Positions 57,084 to 64,000 of a stretch of 64,000 nt of DNA are shown here, piece by piece. Made by a program: the position numbers and the translations under genes. Within the stretch, counting starts at the first letter, position 1. Every line of letters begins with the position of its first letter. This stretch comes from Nocardioidaceae bacterium (GTDB taxonomy: Bacteria; Actinomycetota; Actinomycetes; Propionibacteriales; Nocardioidaceae), in assembly GCA_030655315.1 (NCBI GenBank), contig JAURVT010000037.1, positions 1 through 64,000 of the forward strand, in the 5' to 3' direction. The notes under the pieces were generated by a model, which saw only the letters and a list, made by a program, of their open reading frames with translations, did no database searches and had not been told where the DNA came from.

Positions 57084-58322
57084 GTGAGCGACGCAGAGGT
57101 CCGGGACCGCGCCACCGTCTACGAGGCGGCGTTCCGGCGGACCGCACGCGCCAGCTGGCGCCTCGTCGGCATCACGCTCGCGGCGGTCGTGCTCGGGTTC
57201 GTCGTCAAGTACGGCTGGGTCGTCATCTTCCCCGTCGTGATGGCGCTGATCCTCGCGACGGTCCTGCAGCCGCCGGCCGCGTTCCTGCGTCGCCGCAAGG
57301 TCCCGAGCGCGCTGGCCGCCCTGCTCGTCGTCGTGACCTTCCTGGTCGTCGTCTTCGGCAGCTTCGCGCTGCTGGCCCCGTCGGTCGCCGGCCAGGTGGG
57401 CGACATCGCCAGCTCGGCCGTCAGCGGGCTGCAGCGGGTGCAGACCTGGCTCAGCGACGGTCCGCTCGATCTCTCGTCGGGCCAGGTCGACAGCGCCATC
57501 GACGCCGTCCAGGCCCGGGTGCAGGACAGCGCGGCCGCGATCGGGTCGGGCGTCTTCTCCACCCTGAGCGCGGCCACGTCGGCGATCGTCAACCTCGTCG
57601 TCATCCTCATGCTCACGTTCTTCTTCACCAAGGACGGGCACACGTTCCTCCCCTGGGTCACCCGCCTCGGCGGCGCCCGCGTCGGGTTCCACCTGACCGA
57701 GGTGATGCGTCGCTGCTGGCGCGCGCTGGGCGGCTTCATCCGCACGCAGGGCCTGGTGAGCCTCATCGACGCCGTGCTCATCGGCGCGGGTCTGCTGATC
57801 CTCGACGTGCCGCTGGCGATCCCGCTCGCGGTCATCACCTTCTTCGGCGGGTTCATCCCCATCGTCGGTGCGTTCGTCAGCGGCGCGCTCGCCGTGCTCG
57901 TCTCGCTCGTCACCAACGACGTCCAGACCGCCCTGATCGTGGTGGCGATCATCGTGGCCGTCCAGCAGCTCGAGGGCAACGTCCTCTCGCCCTGGCTGCA
58001 GGGCAAGACGATGAACCTGCACGCCGCGGTCGTGCTGCTGTCGGTGACCGCCGGTGGCACGCTCTTCGGCATCACCGGCGCGTTCCTCGCGGTGCCGGTC
58101 GCGGCCACCACGGCCGAGCTGCTGCGCTACCTGATCGAGCAGGCCGACGAGGCCGTCGACGACGCGGCACCGGCCCTCGACGCGGTCGGCTCCGTGGCCC
58201 CGCCGCGCGGGGACGAGATCCCCGACGAGGCCGCCGACGCAGCCGAGGCGCGTCGCCTGCGCGACGAGCAGGGCAGCGAGCGGGTCGACGCCGAGGCGCC
58301 GACGCCCGGCGACGCCGACTGA
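57084..58322 (+). CDS. AI-2E family transporter
   Basis: 412 residues. About eight membrane helices in the family arrangement: two early pairs, a central helical region (SGLQRVQTWLSDG to FSTLSAATSAIV), then LTFFFTKDG, FGGFIPIVGAFVSGALAVLVSLV and VQQLEGNVLSPWLQGKTMNLHAAVVLL. The C-terminal ~60 residues are acidic and disordered. Family members export AI-2 or other small molecules or act in ion transport. GTG 57084 with GGGAG. Confidence 0.93.
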   Translation: MSDAEVRDRATVYEAAFRRTARASWRLVGITLAAVVLGFVVKYGWVVIFPVVMALILATVLQPPAAFLRRRKVPSALAALLVVVTFLVVVFGSFALLAPSVAGQVGDIASSAVSGLQRVQTWLSDGPLDLSSGQVDSAIDAVQARVQDSAAAIGSGVFSTLSAATSAIVNLVVILMLTFFFTKDGHTFLPWVTRLGGARVGFHLTEVMRRCWRALGGFIRTQGLVSLIDAVLIGAGLLILDVPLAIPLAVITFFGGFIPIVGAFVSGALAVLVSLVTNDVQTALIVVAIIVAVQQLEGNVLSPWLQGKTMNLHAAVVLLSVTAGGTLFGITGAFLAVPVAATTAELLRYLIEQADEAVDDAAPALDAVGSVAPPRGDEIPDEAADAAEARRLRDEQGSERVDAEAPTPGDAD

Positions 58323-58329
58323 GGGAGCC

Positions 58330-59337
58330 TCAGGCCGCCGGGCGGGTGGCGACGCGGACCGGGCCCTGCCCCTGACGGTTGACCGGGGTGACCTCGACCT
58401 GCTGCACGCCGCGCACCCGCAGCAGCGGGTCGCGGAGGGTGCGCGTCAGCCAGCGCGTCGAGGTGCCGACGCGGTAGCGGACGCGGAACGTCTCGGTTCG
58501 CGGCGCCCGGGTCCAGGAGACCTGGGTGTCGGTGAACGCGATCGAGCCGACCTGCACGGTGGGCGCCGGGGTGACGCAACGGCGTCCGAAGATCGCCGGA
58601 CGACGCTCCAGCACGCCGACGTCGACGAGCTCCTCGCCGATCTTCTGCCCGATCCAGTTCTCGCCGACGCACAGCGGGTGCGTGCCGTCCCAGGTGAAGG
58701 CGCGGAAGCTCCAGCCGCGGTCGGTGTCGGCGACCGTGATCGGCGACCCCGGCGTGCTGAGCTCGGCGGCGACGGCACGCTCGCGCGCCGCGAACTGCGC
58801 CACCACCTGCGGGGTGACGAACTCCGAGCGGGCCAGCGTCGGGCTGATCAGGATGCGCACGGTGGGCGCGGCGGCGCGGACGTTCGCGATCCACTCGCGC
58901 AGCGTCACCTCGACCTCGGCCGGCGTGCGCGTGCTGAGGTCGACGATGCCGGCGGCGAGGATCACGACGTCCGGCGTCTGGGCCCGCACCTCGTCCTCGA
59001 TCAGAGCCGTCTGGACGGCGAGGGTGGTGCCCCAGGTGGCGAAGTGGTCACGGTCGAACTCGGGGTCGGCATACCGGCCGAGGCCCGCGAAGGTGGCCGT
59101 CTTGGAGCCGACGAGGTCGAGGTCGACGCCCTGGCGGTCGGCCTCGCGGTCGAGCCGGTAGCGCCACGTCCAGTCGCCGTCGGCGCCCTGGGAGATCGAG
59201 TCGCCGTTGACCAGCACGCGCACCGGCGCCGGGGCCACCGGGGGCGTCGCCGCCGAGACGCTCGCCCCGGTGAGCGTGGCCGCACCCACCATCGCGGACA
59301 GCAGGAGGGGCACGAGGAGACCGGGACGACGAGGCAC
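58330..59337 (-). CDS. Secreted SGNH/GDSL hydrolase
   Basis: 335 residues. Sec signal LLVPLLLSAMVGAATLTGASVSAA, then VLVNGDSISQGADGDWTWRYRL (block I G-D-S), VVILAAGIVDLS (block III-like, Asn replaced) and GTHPLCVGENWIGQKIG (Asp/Thr-x-His). The C-terminal ~85 residues form a fibronectin-like strand-rich domain (VSWTRAPRTETFRVRYRVG). An extracellular esterase is likely, acting on polysaccharide or lipid. GTG 59337 follows TACCCT by 6 bases. Confidence 0.88.
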   Translation of the reverse strand: MPRRPGLLVPLLLSAMVGAATLTGASVSAATPPVAPAPVRVLVNGDSISQGADGDWTWRYRLDREADRQGVDLDLVGSKTATFAGLGRYADPEFDRDHFATWGTTLAVQTALIEDEVRAQTPDVVILAAGIVDLSTRTPAEVEVTLREWIANVRAAAPTVRILISPTLARSEFVTPQVVAQFAARERAVAAELSTPGSPITVADTDRGWSFRAFTWDGTHPLCVGENWIGQKIGEELVDVGVLERRPAIFGRRCVTPAPTVQVGSIAFTDTQVSWTRAPRTETFRVRYRVGTSTRWLTRTLRDPLLRVRGVQQVEVTPVNRQGQGPVRVATRPAA

Positions 59338-59343
59338 CTCGAG

Positions 59344-59349
59344 AGGGTA
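59344..59349 (-). promoter_or_regulatory. -10 box of the secreted SGNH gene (leaderless)
   Basis: TACCCT on the minus strand, 6 bases, then GTG 59337. Confidence 0.5.
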
Positions 59350-59365
59350 GCCGCCCGCGTCCCCC

Positions 59366-59415
59366 GACCTGTCGGTGCGTGGTGATGCCCCGACGTCATG
59401 ACGCACCGACAGGTC
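59366..59415. repeat. 15-bp perfect inverted repeat between SGNH gene and tRNA-Thr
   Basis: GACCTGTCGGTGCGT and ACGCACCGACAGGTC around a 20-base loop. It lies 24 bases after the tRNA 3' end (minus strand), where it could terminate tRNA transcription. The stem shares TGTCGGTGC with the 35.0-kb hairpin. Confidence 0.7.
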
Positions 59416-59438
59416 CGGCGGTCGGGAGGGGAGGTGGG

Positions 59439-59511
59439 AGCCGGTGACAGGAATCGAACCCGCGACATCTTCTTTACAAGAGAAGCGCTCTACCGTCTGA
59501 GCTACACCGGC
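59439..59511 (-). tRNA. tRNA-Thr (anticodon TGT)
   Basis: Full cloverleaf on the minus strand: acceptor GCCGGTG/CACCGGC, D-stem GCTC/GAGC, anticodon stem CTTCT/AGAAG with loop CTTGTAA (anticodon TGT), T-arm with TTCGATT. Discriminator T; the 3' CCA is not encoded (CCC follows). It reads ACA codons, rare in this GC-rich genome. Confidence 0.97.
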
Positions 59512-59581
59512 GACGCGCCCGCGGGCGCAGTCCCATCGTAGGGCGTGACCGGGGCGGCCCGTGGCTGGGAGACTCGGACGC

Positions 59582-60808
59582 ATGCCGATCCGCGTGCTCG
59601 CCACCCGTCCGTCGAAGGAGATCCTGCGGCTGCCGTGGGACCGTCCGCTCGCGCAGTGGAGCGACCAGCTGGAGGTGCCGCTGGCGCGCGGCATCCACCG
59701 CCACGTGGTGCGGTTCGTGCAGCTCGGTCCCGAGGTCGTCGTCATCAAGGAGACGCGCGAGTCGTTCGCCATCGGCGAGTACCAGATGCTGCGCAACCTC
59801 GGACGGCTCCACCTGCCCGTCGTCGAGCCGTGGGGGGTGGTCACCGGGCGGGCGGACGCGTCGGGCGAGCCGATCGAGCCCGCCCTCGTCACGCGTCACC
59901 TCGCCCGCTCGCTCCCCTACCGCGCCCTGTTCTCCTCGCACCTGCAGGACGACACCCTGGAGCGCGTGATCGACGCGCTCGTCGTGCTGCTCGTGCGCCT
60001 GCACCTCGACGGGTTCTTCTGGGGCGACTGCTCGTTGTCCAACACCCTGTTCAGGCGCAGCGCGGGCGAGTTCGCGGCCTACCTCGTCGACGCCGAGACC
60101 GGCGAGCTGCACGACCACCTCACCGACGGCCAGCGCGAGCACGACCTCGACCTGCTCCGCACCAACGTCTTCGGCGAGCTGCTCGACCTGCAGGCGGGCG
60201 GGCTCGCCGACGAGGACTTCGACGCCATCGACGTCGTCGACCGCATCCTGCTCCGCTACCGCGAGCTGTGGAGCGAGCTGACCGGCGTCGAGGAGTTCGA
60301 CCTGGACGAGATGTGGCGGCTCGAGCAGCGCATCGCGCGGCTCAACGAGGTGGGCTTCGACGTCGACGAGCTGGACGTCGTCACCGACGTGGGCGGCGCG
60401 ACCGTCCGCATCCAGCCCAAGGTCGTCGAGGCCGAGCACCACGCCCGACGGCTGCAGGGGCTGACCGGTCTCGACCTCGACGAGCCGCAGGCGAGGCGGC
60501 TGCTCAACGACCTCGACGCGTTCAGCGCGGCCCACGAGCTGCAGGAGCAGGACGCGATGATCGTCGCGCACCGCTGGCTGAACGAGGTGTACCTCCCGTT
60601 CGAGGCCGCGCTGCCGGGCGACCTGCGGGCGACCGTCGAGACCGCCGAGGCGTTCCACCAGGTGCTGGAGCACCGGTGGTTCCTGTCCGAGCGCGCGGGC
60701 CACGAGGTGCCCCTGGTCGACGCCACCCGCGACTACGTCGCCGACGTGCTGCCCGACGTCGCCCAGCGCATCCGCGCCGCCGAGACGTCGGTCGACGGCG
60801 CGTCCTGA
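59582..60808 (+). CDS. DUF4032 protein with a kinase-like fold
   Basis: 408 residues. The N-terminal half is a lipopolysaccharide-kinase/APH-like fold: VVIKETRESFAIGEYQMLRNL (Lys and Glu of the ATP site), then HLDGFFWGDCSLSNTLF near 145 (Asp, Asn) and LVDAETGELHD. The C-terminal half (about 250-400; IQPKVVEAEHHARRLQGLTGLDLDE) is the DUF4032 part. It may phosphorylate a small molecule or protein; no substrate is known. ATG 59582; possibly leaderless. Confidence 0.87.
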   Translation: MPIRVLATRPSKEILRLPWDRPLAQWSDQLEVPLARGIHRHVVRFVQLGPEVVVIKETRESFAIGEYQMLRNLGRLHLPVVEPWGVVTGRADASGEPIEPALVTRHLARSLPYRALFSSHLQDDTLERVIDALVVLLVRLHLDGFFWGDCSLSNTLFRRSAGEFAAYLVDAETGELHDHLTDGQREHDLDLLRTNVFGELLDLQAGGLADEDFDAIDVVDRILLRYRELWSELTGVEEFDLDEMWRLEQRIARLNEVGFDVDELDVVTDVGGATVRIQPKVVEAEHHARRLQGLTGLDLDEPQARRLLNDLDAFSAAHELQEQDAMIVAHRWLNEVYLPFEAALPGDLRATVETAEAFHQVLEHRWFLSERAGHEVPLVDATRDYVADVLPDVAQRIRAAETSVDGAS

Positions 60809-60811
60809 CCG

Positions 60812-61435
60812 CTAGCGCAGCAGCGCGGCCACCTGAGGCAGCAACGACCCGTCGAGCTGGTGACCACCGGCGTGCGGGAGCTCGGTGACGTCCGCGCCGC
60901 GCCCGCGCAGCTGCGCCACCAGCGTCCCGGTGTGCCACGCGGTGGCCATCGGGTCGCGCTCGCCGTTGGACACGACGACGCGTCGGCCGGCGAGGTCGGG
61001 CCCCTCGGGCACGTCCGCGAACGGCACCATGGCCGCGAGCAGGACCGCGCCGGCCAGCACCTCGGGCCGCCGGAGCAGGAGCGCCGAGGCGATGTTGGCG
61101 CCGTTGGAGAACCCCACCGCGACGAAGGACCCCCGCGCGATGCCGTGCTCGGCCGAGGCCGCGATCACGAAGTCCGCGAGCTCGTCGGTGCGCGCGCGCA
61201 GGTCGTCCTCGTCGAAGACGCCCTCACGGAGCCGGCGGAAGAAGCGCGGCATCGGCCCCTCCATCACCGTGCCCCGCGGCGACAGCACGGCCGCGCCCGG
61301 CGAGAGGTGGTCACGCAGCGGCAGCAGGTCGCGCTCGTCCCCACCGGTGCCGTGCAGGAGCAGCAGCGGCGGCCCGGCGGCACCCTCCTCGGCCGGCACG
61401 AACACGTGCGGCCGGTCGAGCGTCGCGCCGCTCAT
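60812..61435 (-). CDS. Carboxylesterase/phospholipase-type alpha/beta hydrolase (MhqD-like)
   Basis: 207 residues. LLLLHGTGGDERDLLPL near 24, nucleophile GFSNGANIASALLL near 107, Asp in NGERDPMATAW and His in LPHAGGHQL complete the triad. Its ATG overlaps the upstream ring-cleaving dioxygenase by 4 bases. In Bacillus subtilis such a hydrolase (MhqD) is paired with MhqE/MhqO in quinone resistance; the same pairing here suggests the same role. Confidence 0.9.
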   Translation of the reverse strand: MSGATLDRPHVFVPAEEGAAGPPLLLLHGTGGDERDLLPLRDHLSPGAAVLSPRGTVMEGPMPRFFRRLREGVFDEDDLRARTDELADFVIAASAEHGIARGSFVAVGFSNGANIASALLLRRPEVLAGAVLLAAMVPFADVPEGPDLAGRRVVVSNGERDPMATAWHTGTLVAQLRGRGADVTELPHAGGHQLDGSLLPQVAALLR

Positions 61436-62385
61436 GCGACGTCGGGGGTCACGTCGAGCGGCGGCAGCGCAGCCGCGATCTGCTCGCGCGACGGCTCCAG
61501 CCACGGCGGGAGCTTGAGCGAGCGGCCCAGCTCGAGCAGCGGCTCGTCGATGTCGAAGCCGGGGCTGTCGGTGGCGATCTCGAACAGCACGCCGCCGGGC
61601 TCGCGGAAGTAGATGGACTTGAAGTACTGCCGGTCGCGGACGTCGGTGACCTGGACCCCGCGCGACAGCAGCTCCTGCTGCCACCGCGTCATCGTCTCGA
61701 GGTCGGGCGCCCGGAAGGCGACGTGGTGCACGGTGCCGCCGGCCTGCCAGCCGCGGTCGGCCACCCCGGCCGCCACGTCGACGAGCGCGCCGGTGCCCAC
61801 GTCACCCATGGCGAAGCGGGTGCGGTCGCCGTCCTCGCCGGTGAGGTCCATGCCGAGCAGGTCGGTGAGCATCGAGGCCGACGGGTCCAGCTGCCGCTCG
61901 GACAGCGTGACGGCGTGCAGGCCGCGGACGGCGTGCTCGGCGGGGATGTCGGCGACGCCGTCCCAGCCCGAGCGGAGGTCGCCGTCGGCGGCGACGAGGT
62001 CGATCACCATGCCGTCGGGGTCGCGCAGGCTCAGCACGTCCTCGCCGTCACGGCTGACGGGCGCGTCGACGTCGACCTCCTGGCTCTTCAGCCGCTCGTG
62101 CCACCAGCCCATCGACGACCCCGGCACGCTGAACGCGGTGGCCGTGGTCATCCCGGCGCCCTGGCGTCCCTTCGGCACGTCCGGCCAGGGGAAGAAGGTG
62201 AGGATGCTCGACGGGCTGCCCTTCGCGTCGCCGTAGTACAGGTGGTAAGTGTCGGGCGCGTCGAAGTTGACCGTCTGCTTGATCAGCCGCAGCCCGAGGG
62301 CGCGCGTGTAGAAGTCGACGTTGGCCTGCGGGTCGGACGCGATCGCGGTCACGTGGTGCAGACCCTGCGGTGCGACGGTGCTCAT
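61432..62385 (-). CDS. Ring-cleaving dioxygenase of the VOC superfamily (MhqO/MhqA-like)
   Basis: 317 residues with two VOC units. GLHHVTAIASDPQANVDFYTRALGLRLIKQTVNFD opens unit 1; AVRGLHAVTLSERQ and GTVHHVAFRAPDLETM open unit 2 segments; YFKSIYFREPGGVLFEIATDSPGF supplies the metal Glu. Family members cleave hydroquinone-type rings or handle quinone adducts. GGGAGG precedes ATG 62385. An AT-rich putative operator lies 22 bases upstream. Confidence 0.92.
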   Translation of the reverse strand: MSTVAPQGLHHVTAIASDPQANVDFYTRALGLRLIKQTVNFDAPDTYHLYYGDAKGSPSSILTFFPWPDVPKGRQGAGMTTATAFSVPGSSMGWWHERLKSQEVDVDAPVSRDGEDVLSLRDPDGMVIDLVAADGDLRSGWDGVADIPAEHAVRGLHAVTLSERQLDPSASMLTDLLGMDLTGEDGDRTRFAMGDVGTGALVDVAAGVADRGWQAGGTVHHVAFRAPDLETMTRWQQELLSRGVQVTDVRDRQYFKSIYFREPGGVLFEIATDSPGFDIDEPLLELGRSLKLPPWLEPSREQIAAALPPLDVTPDVA

Positions 62386-62406
62386 GGTGCCTCCCTGGTC
62401 GGTCCG

Positions 62407-62423
62407 TTTAATTTAACATTCAA
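62407..62423 (-). promoter_or_regulatory. Putative operator of the MhqO/MhqD-like operon
   Basis: On the minus strand TTGAATGTTAAATTAAA, an imperfect inverted repeat (TTGAAT-N5-ATTAAA) and the most AT-rich short stretch nearby. Position and form fit a MarR-type repressor such as MhqR; no regulator gene is adjacent. Confidence 0.45.
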
Positions 62424-62490
62424 CCAGAACGTCGGCAAGCGGTGGCTGATTCCGTGGCGCTGTCGAGAGACCGACCGACAGACAGCACCC

Positions 62491-62801
62491 GGGTGCGGCT
62501 CGTCCGGCGGCAAGTGCGCAGCGAGGACGTGCCTGGCCGGGCGCGACGGCCGGGTGCTGGTGGCGGGGCTGCGGGTCTCGCTCTGCGAGACGGACCAGCC
62601 GGCAGACCCTGCCGACCATGGCAGACAGCGCGAAACACGGGACATACACCGTGTGGCGCGACCGTTTGCCATGGTCGGCGACGAGCTTCTGCTCCCCGTC
62701 TCGCAGACCGAGACGGCACCACCGCCGACCCGCACCCGACCGCCGCAATCCGGCCTCGCGGCGTCCTCGCTGCGCACTTCCACCCCAGACGGCCCGCACC
62801 C
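62491..62801. repeat. 311-base long palindrome (repeat family, copy 3)
   Basis: The two ~145-base arms are imperfect inverted copies. Best blocks: AAGTGCGCAGCGAGGACG (62512) with its inverse (62762), TCTGCGAGACGG (62582) with its inverse (62698), and GCCGACCATGGCA (62610) with its inverse (62668). Outer ends are GGGTGCGG/CCGCACCC. The terminal block matches those of the 50-kb copies. The gap 62386-62834 contains no gene. Confidence 0.85.
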
Positions 62802-62834
62802 GGGCCGAGCCACGGGCCGGCCCGGGAGCAGGCG

Positions 62835-63224
62835 TCAGGCGTCGTCCGACGCCACGAGCACCGGCCGGGCGGGCTCCTCGCCCATCGCGACGGCCATCTT
62901 GTGGAACGTCGCGCCCTCGCGGTGCCGGCTCTGGCGGTCGAGGGTGAGGCCGAGGGCGGTGTGGGCCCAGCCGCTGGTGGGCTCGAGCTCGACGAGGCGA
63001 CGGAAAGCCTCCTCGGCCGGCGCGAGCCAGGCGGCGGCGAATCGCGCCCGCCCGAGCAGCTCCCAGGCGGCGGCGTTGTCGGGGTCGTGCTCGACGACGC
63101 CCTCGGCGACGCGGGCCGCCTCGCGGGGCTGGCGCTGCTGCAGGAGGTCCTCGGCGGCACGGAACGCGAGGTACGGGTTGGACTCGTACAGCGCACCGAG
63201 GTCGAAGGCGGTGTCGTGGGTCAT
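62835..63224 (-). CDS. Tetratricopeptide-repeat protein
   Basis: 129 residues with about three TPR-like helix pairs: NPYLAFRAAEDLLQQRQPREAARVAEGVVEHDPDNAAAWELLGRARFAAAWLAPAEEAFRRLVELEPTSGWAHTALGLTLDRQ. The spacing of Ala/Gly and Pro fits TPR. It would be a cytosolic interaction scaffold. GAGGAG precedes ATG 63224. Upstream of it and divergent is an ATP-grasp gene. Confidence 0.88.
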   Translation of the reverse strand: MTHDTAFDLGALYESNPYLAFRAAEDLLQQRQPREAARVAEGVVEHDPDNAAAWELLGRARFAAAWLAPAEEAFRRLVELEPTSGWAHTALGLTLDRQSRHREGATFHKMAVAMGEEPARPVLVASDDA

Positions 63225-63313
63225 GGCGCGCTCCTCTGGTCGCTGGTGGATGCCTCTCCAACGTACGTCCGCGGCCGCGCATTCCGGAGCACCCGGCGAC
63301 CCGGGCCGCGTCC

Positions 63314-63319
63314 TAGGAT
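63314..63319 (+). promoter_or_regulatory. -10 box of the ATP-grasp gene (leaderless)
   Basis: TAGGAT, 7 bases, then ATG 63327. Confidence 0.5.
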
Positions 63320-63326
63320 CGCGACC

Positions 63327-64000
63327 ATGCCCACGCCCCGCATCGCCCTGGCCACCGCCCGCGAGGTCGCGGACCTCGACGACGAGGGACGCCTGCTGGC
63401 CTCCACGCTGCGAGGCCGTGGCGCCGACGTCGTCGCTGCGGTCTGGGACGACGCCGACGTCGACTGGGCCGCGTTCGACCTCGTGGTGGTCCGGTCCACC
63501 TGGGACTACCCCACCCGGGTCGTCGAGTTCCTCGCCTGGGCCGCGCACGTCGAGGAGGTGTCCCGCCTGGAGAACCCCCTGGCGCTGCTGCGCTGGACGA
63601 CCGACAAGCACTACCTGCGCGACCTCGACGCCGCCGGCGTGCCGGTGGTCCCGTCGGAGTTCCTCGAGCCCGGCGACGACCCCGCCCACGTCCTGCTGGA
63701 CGTCGAGCACGTCGTCAAGCCGGCGATCTCGGCCGGGTCCAAGGACACGCTCCGACTGGGTGCCCACGAGCGTGACCGGTCCCGCGACCACGCGGCCCGG
63801 TTGCTCGACGCGGGGCGCGGCGTCCTGGTCCAGCCGTACCTGGATGCGGTGGACGACGTCGGCGAGACGGCCGTCGTGGTGGTCGACGGCCACGCCTCCC
63901 ACGCGATCCGCAAGGGCGCGATCCTGCGCGCCGGGGCCGGCCTGGTGGAGGGTCTGTTCGCCGAGGAGGACATCTCGGCGCGCGAGCCGAGCGCGGCCGA
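63327..64000 (+). CDS. ATP-grasp-family protein (3' end outside the window)
   Basis: The first ~225 residues are visible. PRIALATAREVADLDDEGRLLASTLRGRGADV is a pre-ATP-grasp Rossmann domain, FDLVVVRSTWDYPTR and RWTTDKHYLRDLDAAGVPVVPSEFL precede the ATP-grasp fold, HVVKPAISAGSKDT supplies an ATP-site Lys, and VLVQPYLDAVDDVGETAVVVVDG the Glu. It resembles the cycloserine-ligase-like/RimK-like group that joins amino acids or peptides. The product is unknown; the C-terminal metal site is outside the window. Confidence 0.85.
   Translation, partial: MPTPRIALATAREVADLDDEGRLLASTLRGRGADVVAAVWDDADVDWAAFDLVVVRSTWDYPTRVVEFLAWAAHVEEVSRLENPLALLRWTTDKHYLRDLDAAGVPVVPSEFLEPGDDPAHVLLDVEHVVKPAISAGSKDTLRLGAHERDRSRDHAARLLDAGRGVLVQPYLDAVDDVGETAVVVVDGHASHAIRKGAILRAGAGLVEGLFAEEDISAREPSAA

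Noticed and set aside
59439-59511. tRNA first read as tRNA-Tyr (GTA in the loop)
   Set aside because: Pairing of the CTTCT/AGAAG stem fixes the loop as CTTGTAA, giving anticodon TGT (Thr).

Overview
The window is very GC-rich (roughly 70-73 %, judged by eye) and densely coded, with strong third-position G/C, many GTG and some TTG starts, and 1-4 base stop/start overlaps. Gene content and order are those of a high-GC actinobacterium: sigD with an RsdA-type anti-sigma gene, groES-groEL1 under HrcA/CIRCE control, the glmS-acpS-nnrD-alr-tsaE-tsaB-rimI block, rplM-rpsI-glmM, and a DUF3263 / LytR_C pair near otsA and otsB. The GNAT-TsaE fusion and overall content fit a member of the Nocardioidaceae (Nocardioides/Aeromicrobium-like). 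The genus is a guess.

Layout. 0-5 kb: a sigma-D module, a small gene behind an iron box (IdeR/DtxR type), groEL1 and groES, and two CIRCE elements between groES and a divergent methyltransferase. 5-13.5 kb: a PIG-L deacetylase with an extra N-terminal domain, a class A beta-lactamase divergent from a LysR regulator that is translationally coupled to a second SxxK hydrolase, a POT peptide transporter, tsaD, and small redox and conserved genes. 13.5-22.4 kb (minus strand): an acyltransferase, then a tightly overlapping housekeeping block for tRNA t6A modification (tsaB, tsaE), ribosomal protein acetylation (rimI), D-alanine and cell-wall precursors (alr, glmS), NAD(P)HX repair (nnrD) and ACP activation (acpS). 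22.4-29.3 kb: coaA, tspO, a tandem GNAT protein, glmM-rpsI-rplM, citrate synthase. 29.4-33.9 kb: a four-gene operon (enoyl-CoA hydratase, acyl-CoA ligase, amidohydrolase, GNAT). 34-43.5 kb: an oxidoreductase, an ABC-F ATPase, a secreted phosphatase, truA, an SGNH hydrolase, small genes, a LysR/EamA divergent pair and a cold-shock gene.

43.6-45.3 kb is the most interesting locus. A threonine-synthase-like gene and a MoaD/ThiS-type sulfur-carrier gene lie directly behind a clear SAM-I (S-box) riboswitch. This ties a PLP enzyme normally assigned to threonine synthesis to methionine/sulfur status. 45.3-49.8 kb holds trehalose synthesis (otsB, otsA) around a LytR_C/DUF3263 pair. 50.7-64 kb holds transporters, a sulfotransferase, two secreted hydrolases, ung, tRNA-Thr, a DUF4032 kinase-like gene, an MhqO/MhqD-like quinone-detoxification pair, a TPR protein and the start of an ATP-grasp gene.

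Non-coding signals stand out. A family of long imperfect palindromes occurs at 41.3 kb (core hairpin), 50.0-50.6 kb (two full copies and a fragment) and 62.5-62.8 kb. Many genes start 6-7 bases after a TAnnnT -10 box, which predicts leaderless mRNAs. No rRNA, CRISPR array, IS transposase, prophage or replication origin was seen.
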